Source: Helicobacter trogontum
GTDB taxonomy: Bacteria; Campylobacterota; Campylobacteria; Campylobacterales; Helicobacteraceae
Reading direction: 5' to 3'
DNA length: 41,849 nucleotides
Assembly: GCF_000765905.2 (NCBI RefSeq)
Contig: NZ_JRPL02000019.1
Span: 1-41,849, forward strand
Shown: one piece after another, positions 17,613-26,729 of the stretch
How positions within the stretch are numbered: position 1 is the stretch's first letter
Layout: each line of letters begins with the position of its first letter
The notes under the pieces: generated by a model
Databases searched by the model: none
The model's input: the letters and a program-made list of their open reading frames with translations, nothing else
Told to the model about the DNA's origin: nothing
Position numbers and translations under genes: made by a program

Positions 17613-18197
17613 ATGAAAAATATACTTTTATTAAATGGCGGAAAAAGTTTTGGTCATTCTACTGGTAGATTGAGTGAGACTTTGCATAATGTAGCAAAAG
17701 AGACTTTATGTGATTTAGGATTTAATATAAGCGAGACACATATAGATAAGGGCTATAAAGTAGAAGAAGAATTACAAAAGATTCTAGATTCTGATGTTAT
17801 CATCTATCAAATGCCTGGTTGGTGGATGGGTGAGCCTTGGATAGTAAAGAAATATATTGATGAGGTTTTTACTATGGGACATGGTAAGCTCTATACAAGT
17901 GATGGAAGATCAAGAAATGATGAGAGTAAAAAATATGGTAGTGGTGGTCTATCGCAAGATAAAAAATATATGTTTTCTCTTACTTGGAATGCACCGCTAG
18001 AAGCATTTGATGATAAGGAACAATTTTTTGAGGGCGTTGGTGTAGATGGTGTGTATTTGCACCTGCATAAAGCTCATCAGTTTTTGGGAATGCAACCACT
18101 ACCTACATTTATATGTAATGATGTCATTAAGAATCCTCAAGTAGAACAATATATAAAGGACTACAAGGCTCATTTACTCAAAGAGTTTCAAGCTTAG
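17613..18197 (+). CDS. mdaB: MdaB-type NADPH:quinone reductase
   Basis: This 194-residue flavodoxin-fold enzyme makes two-electron reductions of quinones with FAD and NADPH, limiting redox cycling. The N-terminal NILLLNGGKSFGHSTGRL is the FAD phosphate loop. YQMPGWWMGEPWIVKKYIDE and FSLTWNAPLEAFDD are highly typical of MdaB, which protects Helicobacter pylori from oxidative stress. I prefer the ATG at 17613, with AAGGAAAAA upstream, over a GTG one codon earlier. It follows the AAC(6')-like gene by 12 bases, so it is probably co-transcribed with the acetyltransferases. Confidence 0.93.
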   Translation: MKNILLLNGGKSFGHSTGRLSETLHNVAKETLCDLGFNISETHIDKGYKVEEELQKILDSDVIIYQMPGWWMGEPWIVKKYIDEVFTMGHGKLYTSDGRSRNDESKKYGSGGLSQDKKYMFSLTWNAPLEAFDDKEQFFEGVGVDGVYLHLHKAHQFLGMQPLPTFICNDVIKNPQVEQYIKDYKAHLLKEFQA

Positions 18198-18283
18198 AAT
18201 AGTTTCTAACTACCCTCTTTGGACAATATTTGAAAACTTATTAAAAAGCCATTATGATTTGCATTTTTGCGTTAGGAGGAAAA

Positions 18284-18432
18284 ATGCAAGGCAATACGCA
18301 AAGGCATATTAAACTTATAAAAATAGCAGCATTAAGCAGCATGGGGCGTTGCTTGTTAGCTTTTTTGTAGATATTGTATGAGGTTTTATTTTTGGTGTGC
18401 CTTTAGGTTTAATATCTGTAATAGGTTTTTAA
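18284..18432 (+). pseudogene. Broken small membrane-protein gene
   Basis: AGGAGGAAAA gives an excellent ribosome site for the ATG at 18284, but this frame stops after 28 codons. The next frame then reads HGALLVSFFVDIV, a TGA where Trp (TGG) would fit, then GFIFGVPLGLISVIGF and a TAA at 18430-18432. That looks like one hydrophobic protein broken by a frameshift and a nonsense change. I do not recognise the family. Confidence 0.4.
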
Positions 18433-18441
18433 CCACTATTT

Positions 18442-18765
18442 ATGAGGTTACAAAGCATTCAAGTGCAAAATATTATTTACCATTTTTTTATAATTGCTTA
18501 TATTTTTATTGTTTTCGTAGTTTATATCACTGGTTTTAGCACGAGGTTTTGCTTTGGTGTGGATATAAATTATTGGCATATTACTCCTCTTAGCATGATG
18601 TCTTTCTTTGTGTTTGCTTGTGCGATTTTTATATCATTTAAGAATCTACATTATGAGCTTGCAAGAGTGATTTCTCAAAAAAACTTTTATCTATGCTTTT
18701 TGGTATTATCTTATAGCGATTTTTCTTGTGGCAGTTTTTCCATTCTTTGCACAAATTTATTATGA
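18442..18765 (+). CDS. Small membrane ORF, possibly frameshifted
   Basis: The frame from ATG 18442 gives 107 residues with two clear hydrophobic helices (about residues 11-32 and 50-65), then an unnatural S/C-rich tail after an A7 tract at 18677-18683. With one A fewer, the frame would continue as TFIYAFWYYLIAIFLVAVF, a further membrane helix, and stop at 18853. Alternatively it is intact and coupled to the next ORF through ATGA. No ribosome site is seen. The family is not recognised, and a decaying gene is my preferred reading. Confidence 0.4.
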   Translation: MRLQSIQVQNIIYHFFIIAYIFIVFVVYITGFSTRFCFGVDINYWHITPLSMMSFFVFACAIFISFKNLHYELARVISQKNFYLCFLVLSYSDFSCGSFSILCTNLL

Positions 18766-19013
18766 GGTTATATACATTAGAATTTGTAGCATTGTATTTA
18801 TTATTGCCTTTATTATTCATAAATGTGATTTTTTATATCATCGCTTGGAGTAAGGTAAAAGAGCTTTCCTGTGAGAATAAAGAGATAAAAGAGTATCAAA
18901 CCTATAAAGGCAATTTAACTTTTGTAAAAATACTTTTTGTTTTAGTTGGAATCTTGCTTGTATGCAATACTTTACATATATTTAGATATTATATGAAGAT
19001 TTTGGCGTTATGA
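18762..19013 (+). CDS. Small membrane protein, 83 residues, unknown
   Basis: ATG at 18762 overlaps the previous stop as ATGA. It begins MRLYTLEF, with two hydrophobic helices (about residues 8-30 and 52-72) around a charged loop (WSKVKELSCENKEIKEY). It looks protein-like but has no recognised family. Its stop overlaps the next ATG at 19010, so a chain of coupled small membrane ORFs is suggested. These may be pieces of one former operon. Confidence 0.4.
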   Translation: MRLYTLEFVALYLLLPLLFINVIFYIIAWSKVKELSCENKEIKEYQTYKGNLTFVKILFVLVGILLVCNTLHIFRYYMKILAL

Positions 19014-19294
19014 TGGCAATTACTGGGCTTATAGCTTGTGTTTTGTTGGCTAAAAATACTTAAAAATGGCTTTTAGTATTGTATTGGATACTTATGTTTT
19101 TACCTCCAATGCTTATTGCTTATTATATATTGTATTTTGAGTGGTTGTTTGTGTTAGCTAACATTGCTATAATCTTGCTTTCTTTACATCCCAGTAAAAT
19201 TACTCAAATAAATTCGTTTAAGAGTATTGCATATATCAGTGCATTTTTATGTGTTATAATAAGCGTATTAACCTATTGTGCTAGGAGATATTAA
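19010..19294 (+). pseudogene. Small membrane-protein gene with an in-frame TAA
   Basis: The frame from ATG 19010 reads MMAITGLIACVLLAKNT, then TAA, then continues in the same frame as KWLLVLYWILMFLPPMLIAY and further hydrophobic sequence to a TAA at 19292-19294. One base change would restore about 93 residues with three or so membrane helices. The downstream part alone has only a TTG start and no ribosome site. Confidence 0.45.
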
Positions 19295-19316
19295 GTTCGC
19301 ACTTTCAAGTCCTGTA

Positions 19317-19415
19317 ATGTCTGAACTCACAATGTTGCGAGTTTTACTCGTTGGTGTATTGTTTATACTTGGGGCTTTGATGATGAAGAGAGAGAATGAG
19401 ACTTTAAACCAATAG
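19317..19415 (+). pseudogene. C-terminal scrap of a membrane transporter-like gene
   Basis: The open frame reads SELTMLRVLLVGVLFILGAL, then MMKRENETLNQ and TAG. It is a single membrane helix with a charged tail, as found at the end of transporter proteins. Nothing upstream supplies the rest, so this looks like a gene end left by deletion. Confidence 0.35.
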
Positions 19416-19520
19416 GTGCTACCTTAGATAAAAACATTATCTCTGCGGTTTGTAAATTTTGTGAATGAAATTTGCATGAGAATCTTGTATGGTTTGCACA
19501 TTTTTAGAAGAAAGGCAGGA

Positions 19521-20423
19521 ATGAAAGAGCGTCATATCTATATTTTATTAGTTATCGCAATGTTTTTATGGGGGCTATCTTGGCCTGTTTCTAAGATTTT
19601 GACTACCTATGCACCTCCTTCGGTTATCACCTTTTGGCGTTTTTTCTTTGTATGTTTAGGTTCACTCGTTATGCTTCGTTTCTTAAATATCTCACTTAAA
19701 ATCCCTTGGCAGACTTTTAAATGGGTATTTTTGGCTGGGATACTAAATGGGCTTTATATGCTTATGTTTTTTATGGCATTATCCTACGGAGAAGCTGGAA
19801 AGGGTGGCGTGATTGTTACGACGATGATCCCTATGTTTTCTTATGTCTTTTTTATGCTGGCTGTAGTGCTTAAAAAAGGTGATAAATTAAGCAAGAGAGT
19901 TAGAAGAAGTGAGGTTTTAGGGTTAATTTTGGGCTTATTTTCAGGACTTTGTCTGCTTAATATTGGCTCACCTAACGAGATTTTTAGCAAGTTTAACACG
20001 CTATTTTTACTCTGTGCGTTGGCGTGGTCAAGCATCACACTCTTTACACACAAAGCTAAAGGGGCACACCCTCTAACAATAAATCTTTATATTAATTTCG
20101 TTTCCACATTGATGTTTTCATGGGTTTTGTTTCTAGATGATCCTTTTGCTGCGCTGCAAAGTGATGTGAAGTTTTGGATAAATATGTTTGTTCTGGTATG
20201 TTTATCTACGATAGTTGGCACGAGCATCTATTATTATGGCATACATAGGCTTGGCAGCGTAAGGGCGAATTCTTTCATTTTGATTACACCTATAAGTGCG
20301 CTTATATGTAGCTTTTTACTTCTAAATGAAGTGCCAAGTCTGCTCACTTTGCTAGGCTGTGCTTTAGCATTGTTTGCAATATATTTTATTAATATATATG
20401 GCAAAGCACAATTCAACAAATAA
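19521..20423 (+). CDS. EamA/DMT-superfamily transporter
   Basis: The 300-residue protein has ten hydrophobic helices in two EamA repeats. The first opens with AMFLWGLSWPVSKILTTYAPP and FWRFF, and the second ends with SFLLLNEVPSLLTLLGCAL, both typical drug/metabolite exporter signatures. The substrate is unknown. I choose ATG 19521, with AAAGG nearby, over a GTG 20 codons upstream, because the extra residues are not hydrophobic or family-like. It lies downstream of the broken membrane genes and on the same strand as the stress genes before them. Confidence 0.88.
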   Translation: MKERHIYILLVIAMFLWGLSWPVSKILTTYAPPSVITFWRFFFVCLGSLVMLRFLNISLKIPWQTFKWVFLAGILNGLYMLMFFMALSYGEAGKGGVIVTTMIPMFSYVFFMLAVVLKKGDKLSKRVRRSEVLGLILGLFSGLCLLNIGSPNEIFSKFNTLFLLCALAWSSITLFTHKAKGAHPLTINLYINFVSTLMFSWVLFLDDPFAALQSDVKFWINMFVLVCLSTIVGTSIYYYGIHRLGSVRANSFILITPISALICSFLLLNEVPSLLTLLGCALALFAIYFINIYGKAQFNK

Positions 20424-20507
20424 TCTTAGAATCCGTTGAATTTTACAATGTTATCAAAATGTCTTTAGCATTAAGAATAGCTTTTACTCCCTCCCCTCCC
20501 CTACAAA

Positions 20508-20675
20508 ATGACCTCCAATATTTGTTTGGATAAATTTGGTATTCAGCTTTTTACAAGTCTTTCTTTTATTGTACCTAGCACAATCTTGTCACCTTTTGTG
20601 CTTATGATAGTTTTTGCATATATTATTTTATATAGTGTAAGTATCATTTTGTGGTATTTTGTGGGTAGATTTTAA
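20508..20675 (+). other. Possible 55-residue membrane ORF or remnant in a 600-base gap
   Basis: Between the EamA gene and the minus-strand acetyltransferase (20424-21029) the only coding-like stretch is an ATG frame reading LDKFGIQLFTSLSF, then SPFVLMIVFAYIILYSV and WYFVGRF. It lacks a ribosome site (pyrimidine-rich leader) and I recognise no family. It may be another membrane-gene remnant. The rest of the gap shows nothing. Confidence 0.3.
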
Positions 20676-21029
20676 CATTCTAAAGGTTGATAGCACTTGT
20701 GGTATTTATCTTATAAAACTAGATAGCAGAAATTGGTTTAAAACTATATTATTGGAGAGAGATTAGAAAGATAGCAATAGTATCATTAATATTTTTAGTG
20801 CAACAATACATATGGTTATACTAAAAACATTAAAGAAACAAAAAGTTTATGGTTAATTCTACAGAAGAATAGTGCAGTGTGTTAAACCAAGAAACTAGTT
20901 CAATGATATTAGTTTTGAATTCACTTGTTAGATTTAAGGTTTTTAATAAATATTGAAATGTAACTTTTATTTTTGTATTTATGTGGTATGACATTAATGT
21001 CATATAGTTCATGTTAGCTGTGATGTAAA

Positions 21030-21599
21030 TTATTGTTTTATAGCTATCTCTTTTATAATCTTAGCTGGATTTCCACCTACTATTACATTGCTAGGCACAT
21101 CTTTAGTCACTACTGCACCTGCTGCGATGATTGAGTTTTCACCTATTGTTACACCTGGACATATCGTAGCATTTATACCAATCCATACACGATTGCCTAT
21201 ATGTATTGGTTTGCAAAATGTAGTGGCTCGATTATAGGGATTTATATCATGATTTATCGTGGTCAGACACACTTTTGGAGCGATATATACATCATCTCCT
21301 ATTGTAATTCCTCCTCTATCCATGAAAGTGCAAGATGAATTAATAAATACATTTTTGCCAAATTTTATATTACGTCCAAAATCAGTATAAAATGGCGGCA
21401 TAAGCCATAGGGTAGAATCTATCTCTTTTCCCATAAGCTCACTTAATATATCACGAATAGAATCTGGCTCATGATAGCCACTATTTAGCTTAGCTACACA
21501 TTTTTGTGCATGTATTATAAGAGGGAGAATCTCATTTTCAAATTCTTCTCCTTTGTTTTCTACTCCAAGTCCTGCTAAGTCTTTTTCTAGTAAAGTCAT
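21030..21599 (-). CDS. Maa/LacA-type hexapeptide O-acetyltransferase
   Basis: This 189-residue acetyltransferase has the left-handed beta-helix fold. The N-terminal helical part is followed by hexapeptide turns: [39 protein letters not shown] and [16 protein letters not shown]. The catalytic histidine is in [10 protein letters not shown] and the end [12 protein letters not shown] is typical of maltose and galactoside acetyltransferases. It adds acetyl from acetyl-CoA to a sugar hydroxyl; the substrate is not known. It is the last gene of a four-gene minus-strand set, two bases after the cyclophilin-like gene. Confidence 0.9.
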   Translation of the reverse strand: MTLLEKDLAGLGVENKGEEFENEILPLIIHAQKCVAKLNSGYHEPDSIRDILSELMGKEIDSTLWLMPPFYTDFGRNIKFGKNVFINSSCTFMDRGGITIGDDVYIAPKVCLTTINHDINPYNRATTFCKPIHIGNRVWIGINATICPGVTIGENSIIAAGAVVTKDVPSNVIVGGNPAKIIKEIAIKQ

Positions 21600-21601
21600 T
21601 T

Positions 21602-22006
21602 TTATTCCCTTGTTATTTTTACTTTAAAATTGCCTTTTTGTGCTCTTAGTAGTTCTAGATTCCCTTGCACTTTTCCTAGAAATATAATATCTCTATTAAA
21701 GGGCTGTTTTTCATAAAATATTCCTATATTTCCCCATGGTGCATAATAAAATAAATCACCAATTTCAGGCTCATACCCATTGCTATTGTTATTTTTTAAT
21801 TCATTTGGTAGATGAGCTATTTTTTCTTTTCCTATAAAATCACTAAACTCTAGCTCAAGTGGCAAGGATTGATAGAATTCCTTTGAGGTTTCATTTTTAT
21901 CTAGATTTACAAGCAATTCTTGATTATTAAAAAGTAGTTTTATTTGCATATCCGCTCCTAATAAAAAGGTGTTTATAAGTATCAAGAAAATAATAATTTT
22001 TTGCAT
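21602..22006 (-). CDS. Exported cyclophilin-like fold protein
   Basis: The 134-residue protein starts with a hydrophobic signal sequence ([15 protein letters not shown]). The mature part has [16 protein letters not shown], then [17 protein letters not shown] and FLGKVQG, which are hallmarks of the bacterial cyclophilin-like beta-barrel family found beside cupins, flavodoxins and aldo-keto reductases. Its biochemical role is unknown; prolyl isomerase activity should not be assumed. It lies 8 bases after the cupin gene and 2 before the acetyltransferase gene. Confidence 0.75.
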   Translation of the reverse strand: MQKIIIFLILINTFLLGADMQIKLLFNNQELLVNLDKNETSKEFYQSLPLELEFSDFIGKEKIAHLPNELKNNNSNGYEPEIGDLFYYAPWGNIGIFYEKQPFNRDIIFLGKVQGNLELLRAQKGNFKVKITRE

Positions 22007-22014
22007 TAACTCTC

Positions 22015-22509
22015 CTATTCTTTGTCTTCTTTTAATGCATTTTCATATTTTTCATCGCTGACTAATTCTAGCCACTCTACATTCTTACCCTCGATCTCAC
22101 TCGTAAGAGCAATATGTGCTCCATTAATAGAATCTGTAGCACCATGAAAATGCTTCACTCCTATAGGACAGCTTATCACATCGCCTTTTTTGGCAATTAC
22201 TGCTTTTTGTCCCTCTGCTTTTGTGATGATTTCTCCCTCTGTTACGATTAGGGTTTGTCCTTTTGGATGGGTATGCCACGCACTTCTAGCACCTTTACTA
22301 AATCCCACTAAGCCTCCGCTAAAATCTCTCCACTCATTTGCCTTAAACATCATATTTACTTTAACTTCTCCGCTAAAGATTTTAGAATCACCCTTAAAAC
22401 TCCCATGAATTCCTGCCTTTTCTACTCTTTGCATATTTTCTCCTTTATTGGCTGTGTTGGCAAAAACAAAAGTCACGCTCAGTGCTACCAAACATAAAAT
22501 CTTTCTCAT
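22015..22509 (-). CDS. Exported cupin-domain protein
   Basis: This 164-residue protein has a signal peptide (MRKILCLVALSVTFVFA, probably cut before NT). The single cupin barrel has metal ligands in SAWHTHPKGQTLIVTEGE (two histidines and Gln/Glu) and HFHGATD (histidine). It belongs with small cupins annotated as carboxymuconolactone decarboxylase- or mandelonitrile lyase-like. The actual reaction is not known. The location is inferred to be periplasmic. It lies 8 bases downstream of the hydrolase gene, so it is co-transcribed. Confidence 0.82.
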   Translation of the reverse strand: MRKILCLVALSVTFVFANTANKGENMQRVEKAGIHGSFKGDSKIFSGEVKVNMMFKANEWRDFSGGLVGFSKGARSAWHTHPKGQTLIVTEGEIITKAEGQKAVIAKKGDVISCPIGVKHFHGATDSINGAHIALTSEIEGKNVEWLELVSDEKYENALKEDKE

Positions 22510-22517
22510 CTCTTTCC

Positions 22518-23543
22518 TTATTTTAAATTTGCTTTAAAAAATTCTGCGATTTTGCTAAAAGGGATTTTATCTGCATTATCATACAAATCCACATGATTAG
22601 CATTTTTTACGATAAAAAGCTCTTTATTATCGCCTTTTAGATTTTTAAAAGCATCTTCGCTAAAATATCTGCTATGTGCATTTTCTCCATGTATCATAAG
22701 CACAGAAGCATTTATCTCATCGCTGAATTCAAGAATAGGAGCATTGATAAAGCCAAGCGATGAGGTAGCATTCCACGCACCATTTGAGTTGATCGATCTT
22801 TTATGAAAACCTCTTTTGGTTTTATAATACTCCCAATATTCTTTGATAAATTGTGGCTCATTGCCGCTAAGTTTTTGTGGTAAAGTAGGCGCTAGCTCAA
22901 AAGTACCATTTTTAAAATCTTTTGTGCGTGCTTCATTTAGCTTTTTCTTTAGCTCATATCTTGCTTGTTTGTCTAAGCTATCATTATATCCATAAGCATT
23001 AACCCTGCTCATATCATACATTGTAGAAGTTACGATAGCTTTTATCCTTGTATCCATGGAACCTGCATTTAAAGCAAAACCACCAAAACCACAAATTCCT
23101 AAAATGCCTATTTTACTAGGATCAACATTTGCAAGATTGCTTAAAAAATCCACCGCCGCACTAAAGTCTTCTGTGTTGATATCAGGGCTTGCCACATTTC
23201 TAGGACTTCCTCCACTTTCTCCTGTAAAGGAAGGATCAAAAGCTAAAACAATAAAACCTGATTCGGCTAAAGTCTGCGCATAAAATCCTGAAGCTTGCTC
23301 TTTTACCGCTCCAAAGGGACCACTTATTGCAATTACACCAAGCTTTTTAGAATCTATATTTTTAGGGATATATAAATCCCCAACTAAAGTAATGCCATAG
23401 CGATTTGTAAAGCTTACCTTTTGAATCTCTACCTTATTACTAGGCTTAAACACCTTATCCCAAGTCTCTTTTGCTTGTAATGTATTTGCAAAACCAAACA
23501 TCATAGATATACTGCATATAGCACTTAATAACTTACTTCTCAA
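22518..23543 (-). CDS. Exported alpha/beta hydrolase with a cysteine nucleophile
   Basis: The 341-residue protein has an N-terminal signal peptide ending near LQAKE. The hydrolase fold shows the oxyanion region ISGPFGAVKEQ, the nucleophile elbow GICGFGG with C151 in place of serine, a late VLMIHGENAHSR strand and the probable catalytic histidine in NANHVDLYD. The Cys elbow recalls dienelactone hydrolases and the YcjY-like family. The substrate is unknown. It is the first gene of the hydrolase-cupin-cyclophilin-acetyltransferase set. All but the last gene appear to be exported. Confidence 0.85.
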   Translation of the reverse strand: MRSKLLSAICSISMMFGFANTLQAKETWDKVFKPSNKVEIQKVSFTNRYGITLVGDLYIPKNIDSKKLGVIAISGPFGAVKEQASGFYAQTLAESGFIVLAFDPSFTGESGGSPRNVASPDINTEDFSAAVDFLSNLANVDPSKIGILGICGFGGFALNAGSMDTRIKAIVTSTMYDMSRVNAYGYNDSLDKQARYELKKKLNEARTKDFKNGTFELAPTLPQKLSGNEPQFIKEYWEYYKTKRGFHKRSINSNGAWNATSSLGFINAPILEFSDEINASVLMIHGENAHSRYFSEDAFKNLKGDNKELFIVKNANHVDLYDNADKIPFSKIAEFFKANLK

Positions 23544-23870
23544 TCTTTGCTCCTGTAATTTTTTTTGTAAGTATAAAAGATGAGAGTAGCTCTAAGTCAA
23601 GAGAAACGGAGAAAAATAAGCTAATATGAGAATAAATATAAAGCTTGTTATGCTCTAAAAGTATGTAAAATAGGGGATTGTATGGTATAGGATTATGAGA
23701 TTATTATTTTGTGTAGAGCTAAAATTTTTTGTGTTATAATTATTATTTATGTGGGGTGGGGTGAAAATATCTTGTCATTTTTTAATAGTGCAAGGGTGCG
23801 TTTCACAACCAATTCTATCTATAACTCATAATGAGGCTAAAATAATATAAATAACAAAACAGGGGATATT
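23544..23870. other. Divergent 327-base gap between the hydrolase set and dld
   Basis: No coding frame is supported. It holds the dld promoter element listed separately and a G-rich run (GTGGGGTGGGGTG) at about 23750-23762. The hydrolase promoter should also lie here. Confidence 0.45.
23732..23740 (+). promoter_or_regulatory. Extended -10 promoter element ahead of dld
   Basis: TGTTATAAT (TGn plus a perfect TATAAT) lies about 130 bases before the dld ATG. No -35 match is visible. The long leader could carry regulation. Confidence 0.45.
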
Positions 23871-26693
23871 ATGATTACACAATTTATAGATGAATGTAAG
23901 AGTTTTATGAGTGAAAGAGTGTATGATCGTTATATAGAACGATTTGCTTATGGGATTGATGCTTCATGTTATCGCTATATTCCGAAATTGGTGCTAAAAC
24001 CACGAGATGAGAATGAAGTTCAAAAGATTATTTTGCTTTCGCAAAAATACCATATTCCGCTTACATTTCGTGCCTCGGGCACAAGTCTTAGCGGACAAGC
24101 TTGTAGTGATAGTGTGCTTGTTGTATGTATGAAGCATTGGGATAGTATTGAGGTCAAAGAAGATTCTATTATTTGTGGGTGTGGTGTAATTGGTGTTGAG
24201 GCAAATAATTCTTTAAAGCCTTTAGGCAAAAAGATAGGACCAGATCCTGCCACGATTAATAATGCGAGTATTGGTGGAATATTTTCAAATAATTCTAGTG
24301 GAATGTGTTGTGGTGTGAAACAAAATAGTTATCAAACTATCAAATCTATTCGCGTAATAATGCATGATGGTTTCTTGCTTGATACAGCAGATAAGACAAG
24401 CGTTGATGAGTTTATAAAAACGCATCCTGCTATGGTGCATGAAATTATATCGCTTAGAGAAGAAATAATGGCTGATAGTGCTTTATGTAGCGAGATTAAA
24501 CGAAAGTTTGCTATTAAAAACACTACAGGCTATGGGCTAAATTCATTTGTTGATTTTGATAATATTTGTGATATTTTGAATCATATTTTTATTGGTGCAG
24601 AGGGGACGCTTGGCTTTATCTCTAGAGTTGAATACTATAGTGTAGAAGATTTTAAATACAAGGCATGTGCTTTGCTTTTTTATGAAGATTTAGTCACTGC
24701 TTCACATGCAATTGAGATTTTGGCAAATAATGATGATATTGTTAGTGCAGCGGAGATTATGGATTATGCATGTTTGAAATCCATTATTTCATTGCAGGGG
24801 ATTCCGCGTGAGCTAGAGAGAATAAAGGAGGGTAATTGCTGTATCTTAATACAATTAGAATCTAATGATATGCAATCCTTGCAATCTCGTATTGATTTTA
24901 TTCGCACACAACTAGAAACTATACCTACACTTTTTGATATAAGATTTAGTTTTGATAAAAAAGAGCAAGATTCTTGGTGGAAAATCCGCAAAGGTATTTT
25001 ACCTCTCTCTGTTGCAAATAAAAGAAAGGGTAGCACAGTTATAACAGAGGATATTTGCTTTGAAATTAAGAATTTTGCGCGTGGTATTGAGGGGCTTATA
25101 GAGCTTTTTAAAACATATGAGTTTGATGGGATTGTTTTTGGACATGCATTGAGTGGGAATGTGCATTTTATTATTACGCCACTTTTGGATGACGAAAAAG
25201 AAGTGGAGAATTTTGCAAAATTTATGGATTCTATGGCAAAGCTAGTAGTATCTCTTAAGGGTAGCACAAAAGCAGAGCATGGCACAGGTCGTATGGTGGC
25301 ACCTTTTGTAGAATTAGAGTGGGGTGCAAAAGCATATGCTATAAATAAGCGTATTAAGAAAATTTTTGATCCGCATAATCTCTTTAATCCTGATGTTATT
25401 ATATGTGATGATCCAAATATTCACATCAAGAATCTTAAGCCAACACATAGTATTGATGAATTTATGGATTCTTGTATGGAGTGTGGATTTTGTGAGAAGG
25501 TGTGTCCTAGCAAGGAAATTACACTAAGCCCACGCCAGAGAATAGCAGTGTATAGAGAGATACAAAGATTGGAATCTAAAAATAATAAAACTCAGAGCGA
25601 GATTGAAGAGCTGCAGAGTTTGAAGCAAGACTATAAATATTATGGGGTGCAGACTTGTGCAACTTGTTCAATGTGTTATATGATTTGTCCACTAGAGATT
25701 GATACTGCTAAAATCGCTACAAATATTAATAATGCTCATGCCAAGGGTATAGGGGTGGCAAGAAGTATTTCCAATAATCTTGGCACCGCGATTAAGTTTG
25801 CAAAGTTTGGTGTAAAGATGGCAAACGCCGCTCAAGCATTGTTAGGGAGAGAAAATACAAAAAATATGAGTTTGTATTTAAATAAAAAGATTGGCACACC
25901 TATAATTCCAGTATCAATGCCAAAAAGCAATGCTTATAAGCTAGAAAATAGAGAGAATGGTAGCGAAGAAAATGTAGTGTATTTTACAAGTTGTTTAAAT
26001 AGAATCTTTGCGCCTAATACAAAGGATGCACGAAGTATCCAAGAAGTATTTGAGAGCTTGTGTAATAAAGCAAAAATTAATTGTTATTATCCTAAAAATA
26101 TTTCTAAAATGTGCTGTGGAAAGGCTTTTAAAGACTTTAGCCTAAAAGATAAAACACTCAATCCAATTTATCAATCTTTGCAAGAAATTAAGCAAGAATT
26201 TAGTGGTAAAAAATATGTTGTTGTTTGTGATCATAGTGCTTGCAGTGGTGAGATTATTGCCAAATTAAGAGAGAGTGATGAGTTTTGTGATATGAAATTC
26301 CAAGATGTAAGCGAATTTGTATGGACAAATATTATTCCGCGTCTGAATATTCAACCACTTAGTGAAGATGTTGGGCTATATATGGTGTGTTCAAGTAAGA
26401 AGTATGGATTTAGTGAATATCTCAAGAGTATAGCACAAGCTTGCACAAAAGGAGCGACTATCGAGCATTTGCAAACGCATTGTTGTGGCTTTGCGGGAAA
26501 TAAGGGTTTTAGCACACCTGAGTTAAATAACTCTGCATTAGATGGTCTAGGATCATATTTTGCGACACAGAATCTAAAGCGTGCCTATAGTAGTTCGAGC
26601 ACTTGTGAGATAGGACTAAGCGATAAGACAAATATACAATGGCAACATATTATATATTTGCTTGATGAAGTAAGTGGCTACAATAGATTATGA
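23871..26693 (+). CDS. dld: Quinone-linked D-lactate dehydrogenase, FAD plus Fe-S type
   Basis: At 940 residues it matches the long Helicobacter/Campylobacter D-lactate oxidase, which passes electrons to the respiratory quinone. The N-terminal FAD domain (to about residue 200) shows PLTFRASGTSLSGQA and IGPDPATINNASIGG; the FAD-oxidase C-terminal domain has FGHALSGNVHF and KAEHGTGRM. Two cysteine clusters bind 4Fe-4S: C535/C538/C541/C545 and C596/C599/C602/C606. The last 250 residues carry CCG motifs (MCCGKAF, HCCGFAG) of the heterodisulfide-reductase type. It is monocistronic and ends at a bidirectional terminator. Confidence 0.92.
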   Translation: MITQFIDECKSFMSERVYDRYIERFAYGIDASCYRYIPKLVLKPRDENEVQKIILLSQKYHIPLTFRASGTSLSGQACSDSVLVVCMKHWDSIEVKEDSIICGCGVIGVEANNSLKPLGKKIGPDPATINNASIGGIFSNNSSGMCCGVKQNSYQTIKSIRVIMHDGFLLDTADKTSVDEFIKTHPAMVHEIISLREEIMADSALCSEIKRKFAIKNTTGYGLNSFVDFDNICDILNHIFIGAEGTLGFISRVEYYSVEDFKYKACALLFYEDLVTASHAIEILANNDDIVSAAEIMDYACLKSIISLQGIPRELERIKEGNCCILIQLESNDMQSLQSRIDFIRTQLETIPTLFDIRFSFDKKEQDSWWKIRKGILPLSVANKRKGSTVITEDICFEIKNFARGIEGLIELFKTYEFDGIVFGHALSGNVHFIITPLLDDEKEVENFAKFMDSMAKLVVSLKGSTKAEHGTGRMVAPFVELEWGAKAYAINKRIKKIFDPHNLFNPDVIICDDPNIHIKNLKPTHSIDEFMDSCMECGFCEKVCPSKEITLSPRQRIAVYREIQRLESKNNKTQSEIEELQSLKQDYKYYGVQTCATCSMCYMICPLEIDTAKIATNINNAHAKGIGVARSISNNLGTAIKFAKFGVKMANAAQALLGRENTKNMSLYLNKKIGTPIIPVSMPKSNAYKLENRENGSEENVVYFTSCLNRIFAPNTKDARSIQEVFESLCNKAKINCYYPKNISKMCCGKAFKDFSLKDKTLNPIYQSLQEIKQEFSGKKYVVVCDHSACSGEIIAKLRESDEFCDMKFQDVSEFVWTNIIPRLNIQPLSEDVGLYMVCSSKKYGFSEYLKSIAQACTKGATIEHLQTHCCGFAGNKGFSTPELNNSALDGLGSYFATQNLKRAYSSSSTCEIGLSDKTNIQWQHIIYLLDEVSGYNRL

Positions 26694-26699
26694 ATTAAG

Positions 26700-26729
26700 T
26701 TAAAATAATGGCTTTTGCCATTATTTTAA
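26700..26729. terminator. Bidirectional terminator between dld and the MDR gene
   Basis: AAAATAATGGC, a TTTT loop and GCCATTATTTT form a perfect stem, extendable to 13 pairs with flanking T-A pairs. The A and T tracts serve both strands. It overlaps the stop codon of the minus-strand gene. Confidence 0.85.

Noticed and set aside
19461-19520. GTG-initiated extension of the EamA transporter
   Set aside because: The extra 20 residues are not membrane-like, and the ATG at 19521 has a ribosome site and family-like beginning.
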